A stretch of DNA of 64,000 bases, taken from Drosophila pseudoobscura (taxonomy: Eukaryota > Arthropoda > Insecta > Diptera > Drosophilidae). Shown here piece by piece: positions 23,181 through 33,716 of the stretch. A program made the translations under genes and the position numbers. The notes under the pieces are model-generated. The model did not search any database and was not told the origin of the DNA. It saw nothing but the letters and a program-made list of their open reading frames with translations. The stretch is from positions 24,924,001 to 24,988,000 of the forward strand of contig NC_046679.1 of NCBI RefSeq assembly GCF_009870125.1. Direction: 5' to 3'. Within the stretch, counting starts at the first letter, position 1; the number at the start of each line of letters is the position of its first letter.

Positions 23181-23689
23181 AACGTAAGAGAAGGTAAAAA
23201 AACGTAATAATGTTCAACAGAAAAACGGTCGGATTGATGTCACGTCAATGTTGCTGGTATTTGAAGACTTGTTGCTTGTCAACCGGCCAATTGTATACCC
23301 TATTCGTTAATATAGATTCTGTTTTCAAAACTTTTTTAAAACGTAATTAATAAAGAAATATCGTTGTGCCTTAGAACAGTCAGTCAAACCTTTCTTCAAT
23401 TCTATAATATCCATTTCCAGGGTATGCAGATCCGCGCCATGTTGATATCCGATTTCTCGTCACATGACTTTAGCCCAATTGCCGCAATTTTTGTGCCTAA
23501 TGGGATGAAGAATGGCAAAGGAAAATCGTCAAAAATCGTAGTTTTTATGTTTTGAGAACATTTTTGACGATTTTCATTGGTCAAAAGCAAAAATCAGGTC
23601 GTTTTCGTTTCAAAACCAGCCCGGGCGGGTGCCAGTCGGACGCTTGTTTTCTTGTAGCTGCTTGTTTGGTTTGACTATGCAGTTCTTAT
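23181..23689. other. Spacer left of the hAT element, with a perfect hairpin
   Basis: No coding sequence recognised. It contains a 16-bp perfect inverted repeat at 23521-23536 and 23560-23575 (GAAAATCGTCAAAAAT) around a 23-nt loop. The last 8 bp, GTTCTTAT (23682-23689), are the target site duplication of the next element. Confidence 0.6.
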
Positions 23690-25506
23690 CAGGGACCGTA
23701 ATCATTATAAGTTATACATATAATTAAAATTACTTGCTAATGATCATATTTCAATTTTTTACGATTTTCTTCACAGATAATCATTATTTTTGAGTAATTT
23801 GATAGAACTTAGGATTAATCATTATTCTTGATCAAAAAAAAAAAAAACTCAAAAATAATGATTATCAATGATTTTTATTTTTTTCGCTTAAAATAAAACT
23901 CAACAGGAATTTACGGCTTCTGTGTTAGAATGTTCGCCAATATTATTGCATATCCTTGTCAAAGGACCACAAAGTTACACCCTGCGCTAAAATTTTCTTT
24001 TTGAAAATACATTAAAATTTTTTTGTTATTTTTGGTTTTGTTGTCGGAAACACGTTTAATTAATAAGTATTATTTAATTTTACAAAAATTAATTTTGACA
24101 ATGATTCGTCCGCGAGGTTGCATCTCTGATCACTGAGCATCATTTTGAGTGCCGAATGCATCCATGCAATGTGGACTGTATTTCAGTACAGAGGTTTTGG
24201 GATGTGTGCGATGTTTTCAGCTCTATCAGGCCTAAAGTTTGTACACATATTGCACAGTGATCGATGAACTGGAATTAACCCCAAGAATTCCGCGATTGCA
24301 TCGTGTGGCCGTGTCCATTTTAAGGCAGAGGATTCTGTTTTTGAATGTTTTGACCATGTCGCATTTAATTTGGCTGTACTTTTCCTCGACTAAGCTCATA
24401 ATATTTCTGGAAGTTACAGTGGGCATATCCAAGCCGCTAAATATGTGAGCTGTTAACGCCTTAAAGCCTTTTGAGTCAAGTACAGCAAACGGAAGTTTTG
24501 CGGCAGTCACCAGGTCAATACAGGCATTCTTGACATCATCTTGCCCCATTACCCCCGAAAACTTCTTTTTCTTTTCGGGCACTTCGGTTTTTTTGTTTTC
24601 GGCCAAGGTTTCATATTCGCCTTTGTGCACCTTTTCTAAGTGCCGCTTTAGATTGCACACAAAATTTCCACTCAAAGTCAATTTGCAAATTGTACACTCA
24701 GAAACATTACTTTCCGCGTGGAATGTAAAAAAATTATGCGGAATACAATTACGTTTGCGACCCATCTTGAAACGCGACTAAGAATAATCTCCAAAAACTA
24801 AGTATCAATGCATTAACACTCGCGGCTTAAGATAAGCAATTCTAAAAATAGATAAATAAATTGCATGAGCGTAGTCAAGCGCAAGTAAGTCTTCGTAAGT
24901 CTTCTTCCCCCCTCAGGTACGACTATGAGCAACTAGCTTTCCTTATCTTTTATTTGTTATTGATAAATAAATGTAGTAGTAACGTAGTTTAAATAAATAC
25001 AAATATATATATTTACATAAATAACACAAATAAATGCTGAGATTTATTTTGAGCGAAATATAATATATAAAATTTAATATAATATATTAATTTATTATTT
25101 TTTAAATTTATTTTCAAAAAGAAAATTTTAGCGCAGGGTGTAGCTTTGTGGTCCTTTGACAAGGATATGCAATAATATTGGCGAACATTCTAATACAGAA
25201 GCCGTAAATTCCTGTTGAGTTTTATTTTAAGCGAAAAAAATAAAAATCATTGATAATCATTACTTTTGAGTTTTATTTTTTTTGATCAAGAATAATGATT
25301 AACCCTAAGTTTTATCAAATTACTCAAAAATAATGATTATCTGCGAAGAAAATCGTAAAAAATCAAAAGTTTACAAATCATGGCGGCAATGCAGAGATTG
25401 TACAAAAATAAAGATTTTGGTGTAAATAGTGTTTTTCTAGGTCCATTAAAAATAAGAGATTTTTTTATTAAAAAAAAAAGAAAATAATGATTATTTACGG
25501 TCCCTG
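23690..25506. mobile_element. hAT-superfamily element with long inverted repeats and 8-bp TSD
   Basis: The element starts CAGGGACCGTAA and ends with its reverse complement, and is flanked by perfect 8-bp duplications GTTCTTAT at 23682-23689 and 25507-25514. TSD length and CAGGG end are hAT hallmarks. Unlike most hATs the ends form a long inverted repeat. After the 12-bp tip and a divergent spacer, about 250 bp near 23758-24009 match 25112-25360 in reverse with only scattered changes. The motif AATCATTATT recurs many times inside the arms, plausibly as transposase-binding subterminal repeats. The interior carries one BED-finger ORF on the - strand, but the hAT catalytic and dimerisation regions are missing, so the copy is internally deleted and non-autonomous. 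Confidence 0.9.
24232..24765 (-). CDS. BED zinc-finger N-terminal fragment of a hAT transposase
   Basis: An uninterrupted 177-codon ORF from ATG (24765) inside the hAT element. The first 50 residues form a BED finger: FFTFHAES, CTICKLTLSG and HLEKVHKGEY supply Cys-x2-Cys and His-x4-His ligands. A basic stretch (PEKKKKFSG) and the hAT N-terminal helical region follow (AKLPFAVLDSKGFKALTAH), ending in CLKMDTATRCNRGILGVN, the strand that normally begins the RNase-H-like catalytic core. The ORF stops shortly after, so the DDE catalytic region is gone. It could encode a DNA-binding protein without catalytic activity, or simply be a recent deletion product. Confidence 0.7.
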   Translation of the reverse strand: MGRKRNCIPHNFFTFHAESNVSECTICKLTLSGNFVCNLKRHLEKVHKGEYETLAENKKTEVPEKKKKFSGVMGQDDVKNACIDLVTAAKLPFAVLDSKGFKALTAHIFSGLDMPTVTSRNIMSLVEEKYSQIKCDMVKTFKNRILCLKMDTATRCNRGILGVNSSSSITVQYVYKL

Positions 25507-25514
25507 GTTCTTAT

Positions 25515-25778
25515 CTCTTATTGTTGTGCTCAGTTATGACAGATTTTCGTCTTTGAGCTCCATATTATGTACCGTTAGCTTAGATAAGAGATCAAGCAGC
25601 ACTCTACGTAGAAAATAGATATACATACATATGTGCAATAATGTTTATTCATGTTTTGAGGGTCGCAGTGTTAGCATCTTTTCAGTAAAAGTGACAAGCT
25701 GATTGATTCTGTACGAAAGAACTCATTATTGCATCAAACCAATAAGAATATTAAAGAAAATTGAACTTTTAGTTAAAA
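25515..25778. other. Spacer between hAT element and Tc1-like remnant
   Basis: AT-rich; part is probably the 5' end of the Tc1-like element that follows. No terminal inverted repeat was found by eye. Confidence 0.4.
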
Positions 25779-26510
25779 ATGCCTCGCGGTTCAGAATTGT
25801 CTGAGGAAGAACAGGGAAGGATCAAGGGAATGAAGTTAGCCGGCATGAAAACTGGTCGCATCGCTTCGCTAATGAATCGACATCGTTAAAAATCACCAGG
25901 CAACGTGTGTGACAAATTTTGACCGAAAATTTGAACCTCAAAAATCAAAAGAAAGTTGGCAAACCTCGCTTAAGTAAACAGCATAAAGATGCGCACATGG
26001 CCATTTATGAAAATCACAAGTTCTGGGACATTGAATTCGAAAATATCATTTTTAGTGACGAAAAAATTTAATTTAGATGGATCATCTGGACGGCCATCAT
26101 AAATATTGGAGAGATCCGCGTCATCCACGGGCAACTTGCTACAAGCGGAACCATGGCCGTGGATCGCTTATGGTATGGGCCTTATTTAAAGGAAAGTCCC
26201 CAATTTGTTTTGTATCCGGCCGAATGAATGCTCAAGCTTATATAGAATTGGTAGATAGTGAGCTAATTCCATTTGCTGAGAATTTCCATGGGGATCAATG
26301 GACTTTTCAACAGGACTATGCGCCAATTCACGTTGCCCATGCTGTAATAGGCTATTTTGAGACCCACAAGATACCATTGATGAAGTGGCCAGCAATTAGT
26401 CCGGACTTAAATCCAGTTGAGCATCTGTGGGGAATTCTTTCAGCAAAAGTCTATGCCTATGGAACAGGATAGAAATAACAACACTACAAAACTTGAAAAA
26501 TTCAATGCCC
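25779..26510 (+). pseudogene. Tc1-like transposase pseudogene
   Basis: A + strand reading starts with MPRGSELSEEEQGRIKGMKL and the first helix-turn-helix (KTGRIASLMNRH). It then breaks with a stop and frameshifts, and resumes with KVGKPRLSKQHKDAHMAIYE and IIFSDEK, which holds the first catalytic Asp. The second half (about 26077-26470) is open: DGHHKYWRDPR, GRGSLMVWALFKGKSP, WTFQQDYAPIHVAH with the second catalytic Asp, and AISPDLNPVEHLWGILSAKV with the final acidic residue (DD34E arrangement). At least two frameshifts and a deletion between the DNA-binding and catalytic domains make it inactive. Confidence 0.88.
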
Positions 26511-27433
26511 AGTAGGCAGAAAAATCTTCAGGAGCATAAGTTTAACTCGATTAATTATTAAAAGAGATCATCTTCCCATAAACTTGTTCCTTGGAAATTT
26601 GTTTCATAAAAAATATTTTTTGCTGTTATTCCCCTTATCGATGTAAAAACTGTAAAATTATTTTTTTTTGTTATTAAAACAATTAATATTGAATTTGTTT
26701 ATGCCTTTTTGTTGTGTACTTATTAACAGCTAACCAAATAAAAATATAAAGTAAATCAAGAAAATACGTGTTGAAAAAAACTTCATTCAAAGCAGTGCAC
26801 TTATGCCATTTTACTAAGGTATATTTCCTTGTAAAATTTGCAAACGAACACTTGTTTCGCTTTTCACGATTCATTTTAAGCTCAAACCGCATACAATTGA
26901 TCGTTGCCATATGCACCACACGTACAAGCACGCATACATACGCAGAAGACACTTTTTTGGTTCGCTCGCGACAAGATGCTGAGTGAAAAACAGAAACAAA
27001 AGAGAACTGAAAAAATCGGTCTTTGCTTGAGCGAAGAGCGAGTTGAGCAAAAACAGATTTGATCGGGTCTTTTCTGTCCCTTTTCTGAATGTGTCCGTAA
27101 ATGAGAGGTTATTATCAGACACGCCGAAAGAGTCAACAACTTTTAAATAAAAGGTTTGCCAACGATAAACAAGACTCATTTCAAGATATAATCAAAGACT
27201 ATACAATACCAATATGTTGCATGAGCGACCAAAAAGCAGTTCTATGGCGGGTCCTAACATTAGGACCCAAAAGGCACGAGGGAGCGCGCGGGGTTTCAAT
27301 TCCCTTTTCGCCTGTACTTCGTCTCTACCGCGACCCCGCTGCCCATCGGTTTCGTCTGTTCGGCAATTCTGGGCTCTCGAGCCTCAGCACCGTCGAAGCG
27401 GTTGTTTGCGGATCGCCGAAGTCTTTGTAGCGG
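26511..27433. other. Unannotated spacer, GC-rich at right end
   Basis: Left part is AT-rich Tc1 3' flank. From about 27250 the sequence becomes GC-rich and begins with a perfect 9-bp-arm palindrome (GGGTCCTAA, 2-nt loop, TTAGGACCC; 27249-27268). No coding homology was recognised. Confidence 0.4.
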
Positions 27434-27644
27434 CACAGTGGGATCTTTGGCCGTCTCAACTTTCCAAATTGGTTAGTGAATAAATATTTGCACATTGAAA
27501 AATGTTAAACTTTGAGTGCTTATATCTCCTAAACTAAAACTATCTTGAAAATTCAATTGGAAAGTTCTCTATTAGATGCGTACATTAAATTTATCTAAAG
27601 CACTCATACAATTTTTTGACTATTTCGGCTGAGTCCCCACTGTG
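27434..27644. mobile_element. Small MITE with CACAGTG termini
   Basis: A 211-bp AT-rich block begins CACAGTGGG and ends CCCACTGTG, inside GC-rich DNA. A second inverted pair lies inside (AACTTTCCAAATTG near 27458 and CAATTGGAAAGTT near 27558). The terminal heptamer CACAGTG is the kind found at Transib ends and RAG recombination signals. A clear 5-bp target duplication is not visible: flanks are AGCGG and CCGCG, which continue the inverted symmetry instead. Assignment to Transib is therefore tentative. Confidence 0.55.
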
Positions 27645-28100
27645 CCGCGCCAAAGCATCAGCGACCACGCTGCCCTACGGTTTCGGCACGCATACACTGA
27701 CATGCTTTCAGTGCGCTTGTGTGTGAAGCTAAAAGCCGTATATGCTGCGGGCGAAACCGGTTTATGGCCGCGCCGACCTAGGACATACACACATATACAC
27801 AACTACAACCATATTTCTGGGTTGGCTCGAGCTCGTGCCAGGCTCGCTTCTTCACTTCTTGTTTAGCAATCATTGGAATCAGTTGTAAAAAAATATGAGC
27901 GGAATAAGAAAAGGTGATGCAAAGTCCGGCCGGCAATGCATTGTGAAGACATGCCAAAAATCAAGGCATGTATGTATGTATAGTCTTTGATATAATTCTA
28001 CAGAAATTATACAATTCAAGCTTCACTTCAACGAATTGGAAGGACGAGGTTGATAATTTGCCGAATTATCAAATAGGAGTTCCTGAAAAATTGCATCCAC
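27645..28100. other. Spacer right of the MITE
   Basis: GC-rich sequence continues the interrupted block at 27250-27433, then AT-rich DNA. A short + strand stretch at about 28040-28160 reads VPEKLHPHNPPELANWK, which looks protein-like but was not identified. Confidence 0.35.
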
Positions 28101-28164
28101 ATAATCCACCAGAGCTGGCTAATTGGAAAAATATTTTTCCATTCCAAGACATGTGGCAAGTCTC

Positions 28165-28383
28165 GATGTCTCTGTGGCCGGGGACCCATATAAGGAACTG
28201 CTCTGCGATCTCGTACAGAGACCTGCGGCAGTCATTTACAGTCGCTGAGTTTGACGATATTGAGCCTAGAGCTTTGATAGCCGCTTGACTGTCCGAGAAG
28301 ACGCACACTAAGTGCGTATCTAGAAGTAGTTTGGAGACGATCGAAATGGCCTCCCTGATGGCTTCAACCTCCGCTTGGAACAC
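28165..28383 (-). pseudogene. RNase H domain fragment of the non-LTR element
   Basis: FQAEVEAIREAISIVSKLLL carries the conserved Glu, and CVFSDSQAAIKAL the conserved Asp, of retroelement RNase H. WVPGHRDIETC is the last recognisable block; sequence after it (about 28165) no longer fits, so the element is truncated there. Confidence 0.7.
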
Positions 28384-28908
28384 ACTACAGTGGTCCGGGA
28401 GCCTGAAGCAATGACTGATACCTAGAAGGGCGTCGAGAGGTGATCACTAGGAATACAGTAATCTGTCCTCTCTGGTAATTGCGGGAGTCTCATCAGGATT
28501 CCCGAGTACCCAACCGCGGATGCATTCCACAGTCTGGCTTCTCTCATTCTGAGGGCGAAAGTATTGCCACCTTCTTTCCCATGAGATCCACAGGGATGAG
28601 GTCCAGCACAGTATCCAGGGCTTCCCCTGGAGTAGTGCGTAGCCCGCCAGTTATGCATAGCTCTGCCATGCGTTGAACTCTGCTGAGTTTATTGAGGCAT
28701 GTCCTTCTGTCTAAGGCTGGCCACCATACCACCACTCCATAGAGCATGATTGGTCGTATGATGGCGGTGTAGAGCCACCGAACTATATAGGGGGTCATTC
28801 CCCATGACCAAATCTCATCTGTGACATCTTTTTTATTTCAATATCTTAAATTAATACGTCTGCCGATTTGGGATTCCCGTAAAATCGTGATAATACTTTT
28901 TTGGCTAG

Positions 28909-29929
28909 CTAAAATGCCCCCGCAGTCTTTAGCCGCCTCTTTGTATTTTCGATAGGTCTGCAATCGCAGTGTGCGTGAGAGAGCATTTTCGTGAGAGTAC
29001 TTGTCATGCACTCACACAACGTCTGCGGAAATTTTCCGGAGAATGCTATGGCAACATCGTCCGCGTACGCCACCACACGGCAGCCACCCCCCTCTATCTG
29101 CCGCAGCAGTGTGTTCACTGCCACGTTCCATAGAAGGGGCGAGAGGACTCCGCCCTGCGGTGTGCCTCTGCTGACAAATCTGGTACACGTTGACGTCCCC
29201 AGTGATGCCTCAACCGTCCTGCATTGTAGCATCTCATCGATCAGGCTCACCGTCCTGGAGTCAACGCCCCAATCCACCAGTGCGCCCGTGATGGCGGTCG
29301 AGGAAGGCTACTACGGTGTACTCCTTAAAGTTAAGGGACTCTTCGATGATCGATGTGATCGTGTGTAGGGCCGTTTCGGTGGATCTTCCCTTCCGATAGG
29401 CATGCTGGGAGTCTGAGATCAGACTGGTCGGAATGGACGCCGTGAGATGCAGCCCTAGAAGCCGCTCCATGGCCTTTAGAAGAAAAGACGATAGACTTAT
29501 GGGTCTGAAATCTTTTGGGGCAGTGTGCCAGGGCTTGCCTGCCTTGGGTATGAATACGACTTTGGTCTGAAGCCAGGTGTCAGGAATGCACCCGTGGGAG
29601 AAGATTCCCTCGTAAATTATTTTGAGCCAGTTAATGGCTTTATGTCCCGCGTGAATCAGTTGGGCAGGGAAAATGCCGTCTGACCCCGCGGACTTGTAGG
29701 GTTTAAAGCTTCTGATCGCCCAAGAAATGTTCTCCTGGCTTAGCAGTCTCAGGATGGCATTTGAGGCGACAGAAGGAGGCGCGAGGTAGTTGGGTCTGTT
29801 TTCATCGCAGCCAGGGAAGTGGGTATTTAGGAGAAGATTTAGCGACTCATCGCTGGACGTAGTCCACGACTGGTCGGTGTTCTTCAAGTAGCCCAGGGTG
29901 GGTGTTGTCTTCGAGAGAACACTGCGCAA
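28909..29929 (-). pseudogene. Reverse transcriptase domain of the non-LTR element
   Basis: Two overlapping open pieces, 29929-29261 and 29277-28909, are the same RT domain split by a frameshift near 29270. Fingers and palm motifs (KSAGSDGIF, FIPKAGKPWHTAPKDFRPIS, QHAYRKGRSTETALH) are on the first and the GTPQGG and YADD motifs on the second. All catalytic motifs survive, so the element was lost by frameshift rather than by point changes in the active site. Confidence 0.85.
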
Positions 29930-32190
29930 GCGTGAGGCTTCTGAGTTACTCTCGATTTCGCTGCAGAACTTACGCTAGGAGGCGCGTTTGGCTTTCCTAA
30001 GTTCTTTGTTGTATTCATTGTACGAGGTGGGATCACTACGCCGGTTTAAAAAGACCATCTGAGTGGTCAGTAAGTAACTGAAAAGGTACTCACCCCTTCC
30101 CCACTGACAGTGATGTGCATTGGCATCGCACCCCACAATTAGGCCGATGTCCTTGGCCGAGCAGTCTGCGATTAGAGCCCGGAGAGGCGCGTGTGGAGGG
30201 GGGTCTGGTTGTGCATGCCCCATGTATGCGGAGCAGTATGTGAGCGCTCCTGGCCTTCGAGGCTCACTGCGGTGTGATCTTCATTGCTGAAATTTGGGAG
30301 CAAAAATAAGTGCAAATCTCTTTTTGCAAGAATGCAGGTACGAATTTAACCTGCGGTTTCAGCTACGTATAGCTTGTAGTCAGAAGTCCTCAGACCGGAG
30401 ACCCTGTTTCCGAGGACCCAGGGCTCCTGAATGAGGACTATGTCGGCTTCACCCTTGGCCAGGTGGAGCAGTAGAGCAGCGCATGCTGCCTTACAATGGT
30501 GGAGGTTTATCTGCAGGAGCGTCAACGACATTCCTGAGGCTCGCCTCCACCATTGTTGCTTCCAGATCGCTGTCAGGGGACTCCGGCTCCTCCCCGACAA
30601 CGATGTGGCTGAGACCTCTGGCTAGGTCGCTCTCGTCGAACGCGTAGTCGTCCAAGATGTCGTCCGACATCACGGACGCCGCATCCGACGAGGGGTTGTC
30701 TACCTCGCACGAGGCCCCCTCTTTCGGGATCTTGGATATCCTCCACCTTTGCCACCTTCCAATCGGCTGTAGGAAGGTGGGGCTTGCAGACCTGCAGTAA
30801 CCTGAGGATCTTCTCAGGCTCTGCAGGCTTAGCCGAGACCCACGCTCTGGCTATCGGGCGACTAGGGACATCTTCCCACTTCACGGCCTCCAGTTTCGCC
30901 CCTGGATAGACCTCTTTGAGGGCCGCCACCGCCTTCATGTAGAGGGCCGCAGAGCGAGCGTCTTGGCAGGCGATGGCTTCTGCGTCCTCACACTTTGGCG
31001 GTGGTCCGCCGTTCTCCTCCAGTTCCAGTAGGAACCGGTCCTGGAGCTCGTTCTCCACCAGGTGCCACTTATCGCGAGGGACATTGCCGTCCTCGGCGCC
31101 CCTGTCCAGGACACCGATCAGGGTCCTGCTCCTCGCCACCTGAGCGAACGACCGGTTCGTGAGGTGGGTCTTCACCCGCTTGGCTTGCTGGGCTTGGCCT
31201 GGCTGATTCGCGGGGTCCTTCGCTGAGCGTTGCCGCTTGTTGGGGGCCTTGGCTGCGCCCTTTCCGGCTTTGGCTGGCTGGAACAGTGGAAGGATTGAGG
31301 AGGCCCACAGCCTCTGCTCCTTTCCTTCGGCTGACGCCCTGAAGTTCGGGTCTTCGTTGGACAGGATGAAAGCCGCTCGTCTCCTGTCCTGGTACGACGG
31401 CTTTCCTCCCCTTCTGCAGAGACGCTGCCCGCCGGGGCTCCCATGGGTTCTTCGGTCCCGGTGCGCTTACCAGCCGCGATTACGCTCTGCTTGGCAGCCA
31501 CCCCGGTATCCGCTTCGCCCTTGGAGCCACCCGACTTGGAGGGACCCGATTGGCTTTTCGGGCCCCCCCTCGCTCCGGCTGCTGCCTGAAGACGGTGGAC
31601 CGACTCAGTCTCCTTCCCCGTCTTCTTTGGACCCGGTTTCCCAGGCGCTGGTGCAGAGGGATTGGCTTGTCCCTCCGGTACTTTAAGAGGAGTACCGAGC
31701 TCCTTTGCGGTTTTGTTGGTTTTTATATTTTTAGTATTTGGCATAGTAGTTCCCACGAGTAGGCGGGAAGGGGATGGTCACCCGAGGCATAGCCCGCTTG
31801 CCCCGGGAAGCCTGATTTAAACTGGAGGTCGGCAGGTAACCCGGCCATGTATCCCTCGGCATATAACACCTTGGATCACCTTGGATTGGGGTAATTTCAC
31901 TGAGAGTTTTCTTCTCTCCGCCCGACTACCATTCGCCAGCATCCTAGCAGAGATTTGACCGTGCTAGGACCTGTTTAAAGCCGCCCTCACGGGGAGAGTA
32001 TAGTCGCACTTCCACCGGTTTGAACAGTTACGGCGGGTGACGGTTCGCTCGCAACCCTCTGTGTCCTAGGGGGGCGTGAGACGCAGACCGCACCGGGTAT
32101 TACTAACCGGAGTGGCTGCGCCTCAGTTCCGAGTTCACAGTTGTGCGAGCCGACCCGTCATCCGTTTGTCCCCCTGTAGCACCCGATGGC

Positions 32191-32925
32191 CTAATTCCAC
32201 CATACCAATGGATCATCTTTTCGGCTGATGTACTCCTCAGCCAGGTACTTATCCATTTCTCTTATGGATGCTGCCGTATTGTTGGTGGGTTGGCTTTTTT
32301 GCTGAAAAGTGGTGTCAAATTCAGCCCATATTGTGTCCTCTTCTTGTTTTGTGTTGCCTATAGCTTCTTGTGGAGGGTCAGGGAGTGACCGTATCGTTTG
32401 AGCCAATTTTTTGTTGATATCCGCTACTGAATTTTTAAAGGCCTCCGCAGATTTAAATGCGCGTCCCTTGAACCTGGGATCCAGAACAGTGCTCTCCGCA
32501 TACAAAATATTTGCCTCCAAATCGTTAAACCTGCCGTCCATCTCGTTTATGATTTCATTGATTACTTCGGCAACTAGGTTATTTTTAACTGTTGGATATA
32601 TTTGAGCCATTTTTCTTTGAAGTAATCCAGTCAAAGCAATTATTTTTGACAATGTTACGTTTTTTTCAGCTGAGATCTCTTCTGTAACCTCATAAAACGG
32701 CTTTAATACGGGAAGCACTCCATCAATGACATCCCAGTCTTCTGGTGACAAAATTAAGTCTGTCCTTGTTGACAGAGCTGCCACGACTGCCTCCTTCAGG
32801 ATAGACAGCCGTTCAAACATTTTGTACGTTGAGTTCCAACGTGTTGGCACATCCTGTGTTAGTTTGAGGTCAGCCAACTTAAGCAGCGCTTGCATATCTC
32901 TAAGCTTGTTATACCCGATCCTCAA
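32191..32925 (-). pseudogene. hAT transposase central fragment (ZBED-like)
   Basis: An uninterrupted 245-codon stretch carries the hAT middle domain: QDVPTRWNSTYKMFERL, then VTEEISAEKNVTLSKII, AESTVLDPRFKGRAF and MDKYLAEEYISRKDDPLVWW. The last block normally leads to the dimerisation domain, but the ORF ends here at the boundary with the retroelement 5' region. The upstream end stops at the DINE-1 boundary near 32926. It lacks BED and C-terminal regions. Its reading frame is intact, unlike the retroelement next to it, so it is younger or was copied recently. It may be the missing middle of the family at 23690-25506; that cannot be judged by eye. Confidence 0.78.
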
Positions 32926-33520
32926 ATCGAGTATTGGGGTATATTAGATTTGTGGTGAAAATGGATGTGTGTAACGTCCAGAAGGAATCGTTTCCGACCC
33001 CATAAAGTATATATTATTATTGATCAGCATCAATAGCCGAGTCGATTGAGCCCTGTCTGTCCGTCCGTCCCTATCAGCGCCGAGTGCTCAAAGACTATAA
33101 AAGCTAGGGCAACGACGTTTTATATCCGGACTTCTGTGATATGTCACTGCTACAAGTATATTTCAAAACTTCGCCCCGCCCACTTCCGCCCCCACAAACG
33201 GTGAAAATCTGTGGCATCCACAAAGATTCAAAGATACGAGAAAACTAAAAACGAAGAATCGTAGAGGATGGCTATATCCTTTAGAGTGCAAAATCTGAAT
33301 CAGATCGTATAATTATTAGAATCAAGAAAATGGTCGGTTTTGCCAATTGCAAAATGTGAGTTTAAGGATCTCAGAACCTATAAGAGCTAGAGCAACCAAA
33401 TTTCGTATCCACACTTCTGTTAGATCTCCCTATAAAACATATGTACATATATACATATATCTCCAAATTTTCACTCAAAAAACTAGCCCCAAGCAGTGCT
33501 TTTTTCAAAGTGGAATAGCC
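32926..33520 (+). mobile_element. DINE-1/INE-1 element with internal duplication
   Basis: Starts near TATACCCGATCCTC and contains GTCCAGAAGGAATCGTTTCC, GATCAGCATCAATAGCCGAG, GTCTGTCCGTCCGTCC and GTGAAAATCTGTGGCATCCA, the recognised order of DINE-1. A second, weaker copy of the CTATAAAAGCTAGGGCAAC block appears at about 33378 (CTATAAGAGCTAGAGCAACC), so the element is partly duplicated or two copies lie in tandem. Confidence 0.85.
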
Positions 33521-33716
33521 TATCAAATTTGCAAATTTTCAATCAAATTTGAAAACAATTTCAGGTTGTATTAGCTTAAAATGTAATTTGCATCTCTTCG
33601 GAATTTTTTATTTTTTTCCTATACTTATAAAAAGTATAGGAACTAGTTTGTTGTGCATTTCGTAGTGGGAACTTTTTCCACATACTTTGGCAGCGGTTCA
33701 ATGAAATGGTGATGGT
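33521..33716. other. Spacer before minisatellite
   Basis: AT-rich sequence with no recognised features. It includes a short perfect inverted pair CCTATACTT/AAGTATAGG at about 33620-33640. Confidence 0.4.

Larger units (their letters stand above)
28069..32190 (-). mobile_element. Degenerate LOA/Bilbo-like non-LTR retrotransposon
   Basis: Read from right to left, the element has a GC-rich 5' region (about 32190-31746) and ORF1 starting at ATG 31745 (Pro/Ser/Lys-rich), frameshifted near 31175 and resuming with NRSFAQVARSRTLIGVLDRG. ORF2 begins with endonuclease at about 30535 (TLLQINLHHCKAACAALLLH, ADIVLIQEPWV), has a deletion, then GCDANAHHCQWG at about 30130. Reverse transcriptase follows: SAGSDGIFPAQLI, DFRPISLSSFLLKAMERLL, then GTPQGGVLSPLLWN and AYADDVAIA, the YADD active site (about 29070). 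The thumb is near 28798-28544 and an RNase H domain (FQAEVEAIREAI, FSDSQAAIKAL) near 28380-28170. The endonuclease-RT-RNase H order points to the LOA or I/R1-like group. Several frameshifts, stops and deletions make it dead. Confidence 0.85.

Noticed and set aside
31237-31686. 149-codon + strand open frame
   Set aside because: Antisense of the retroelement ORF1, Pro/Arg-rich through base composition.
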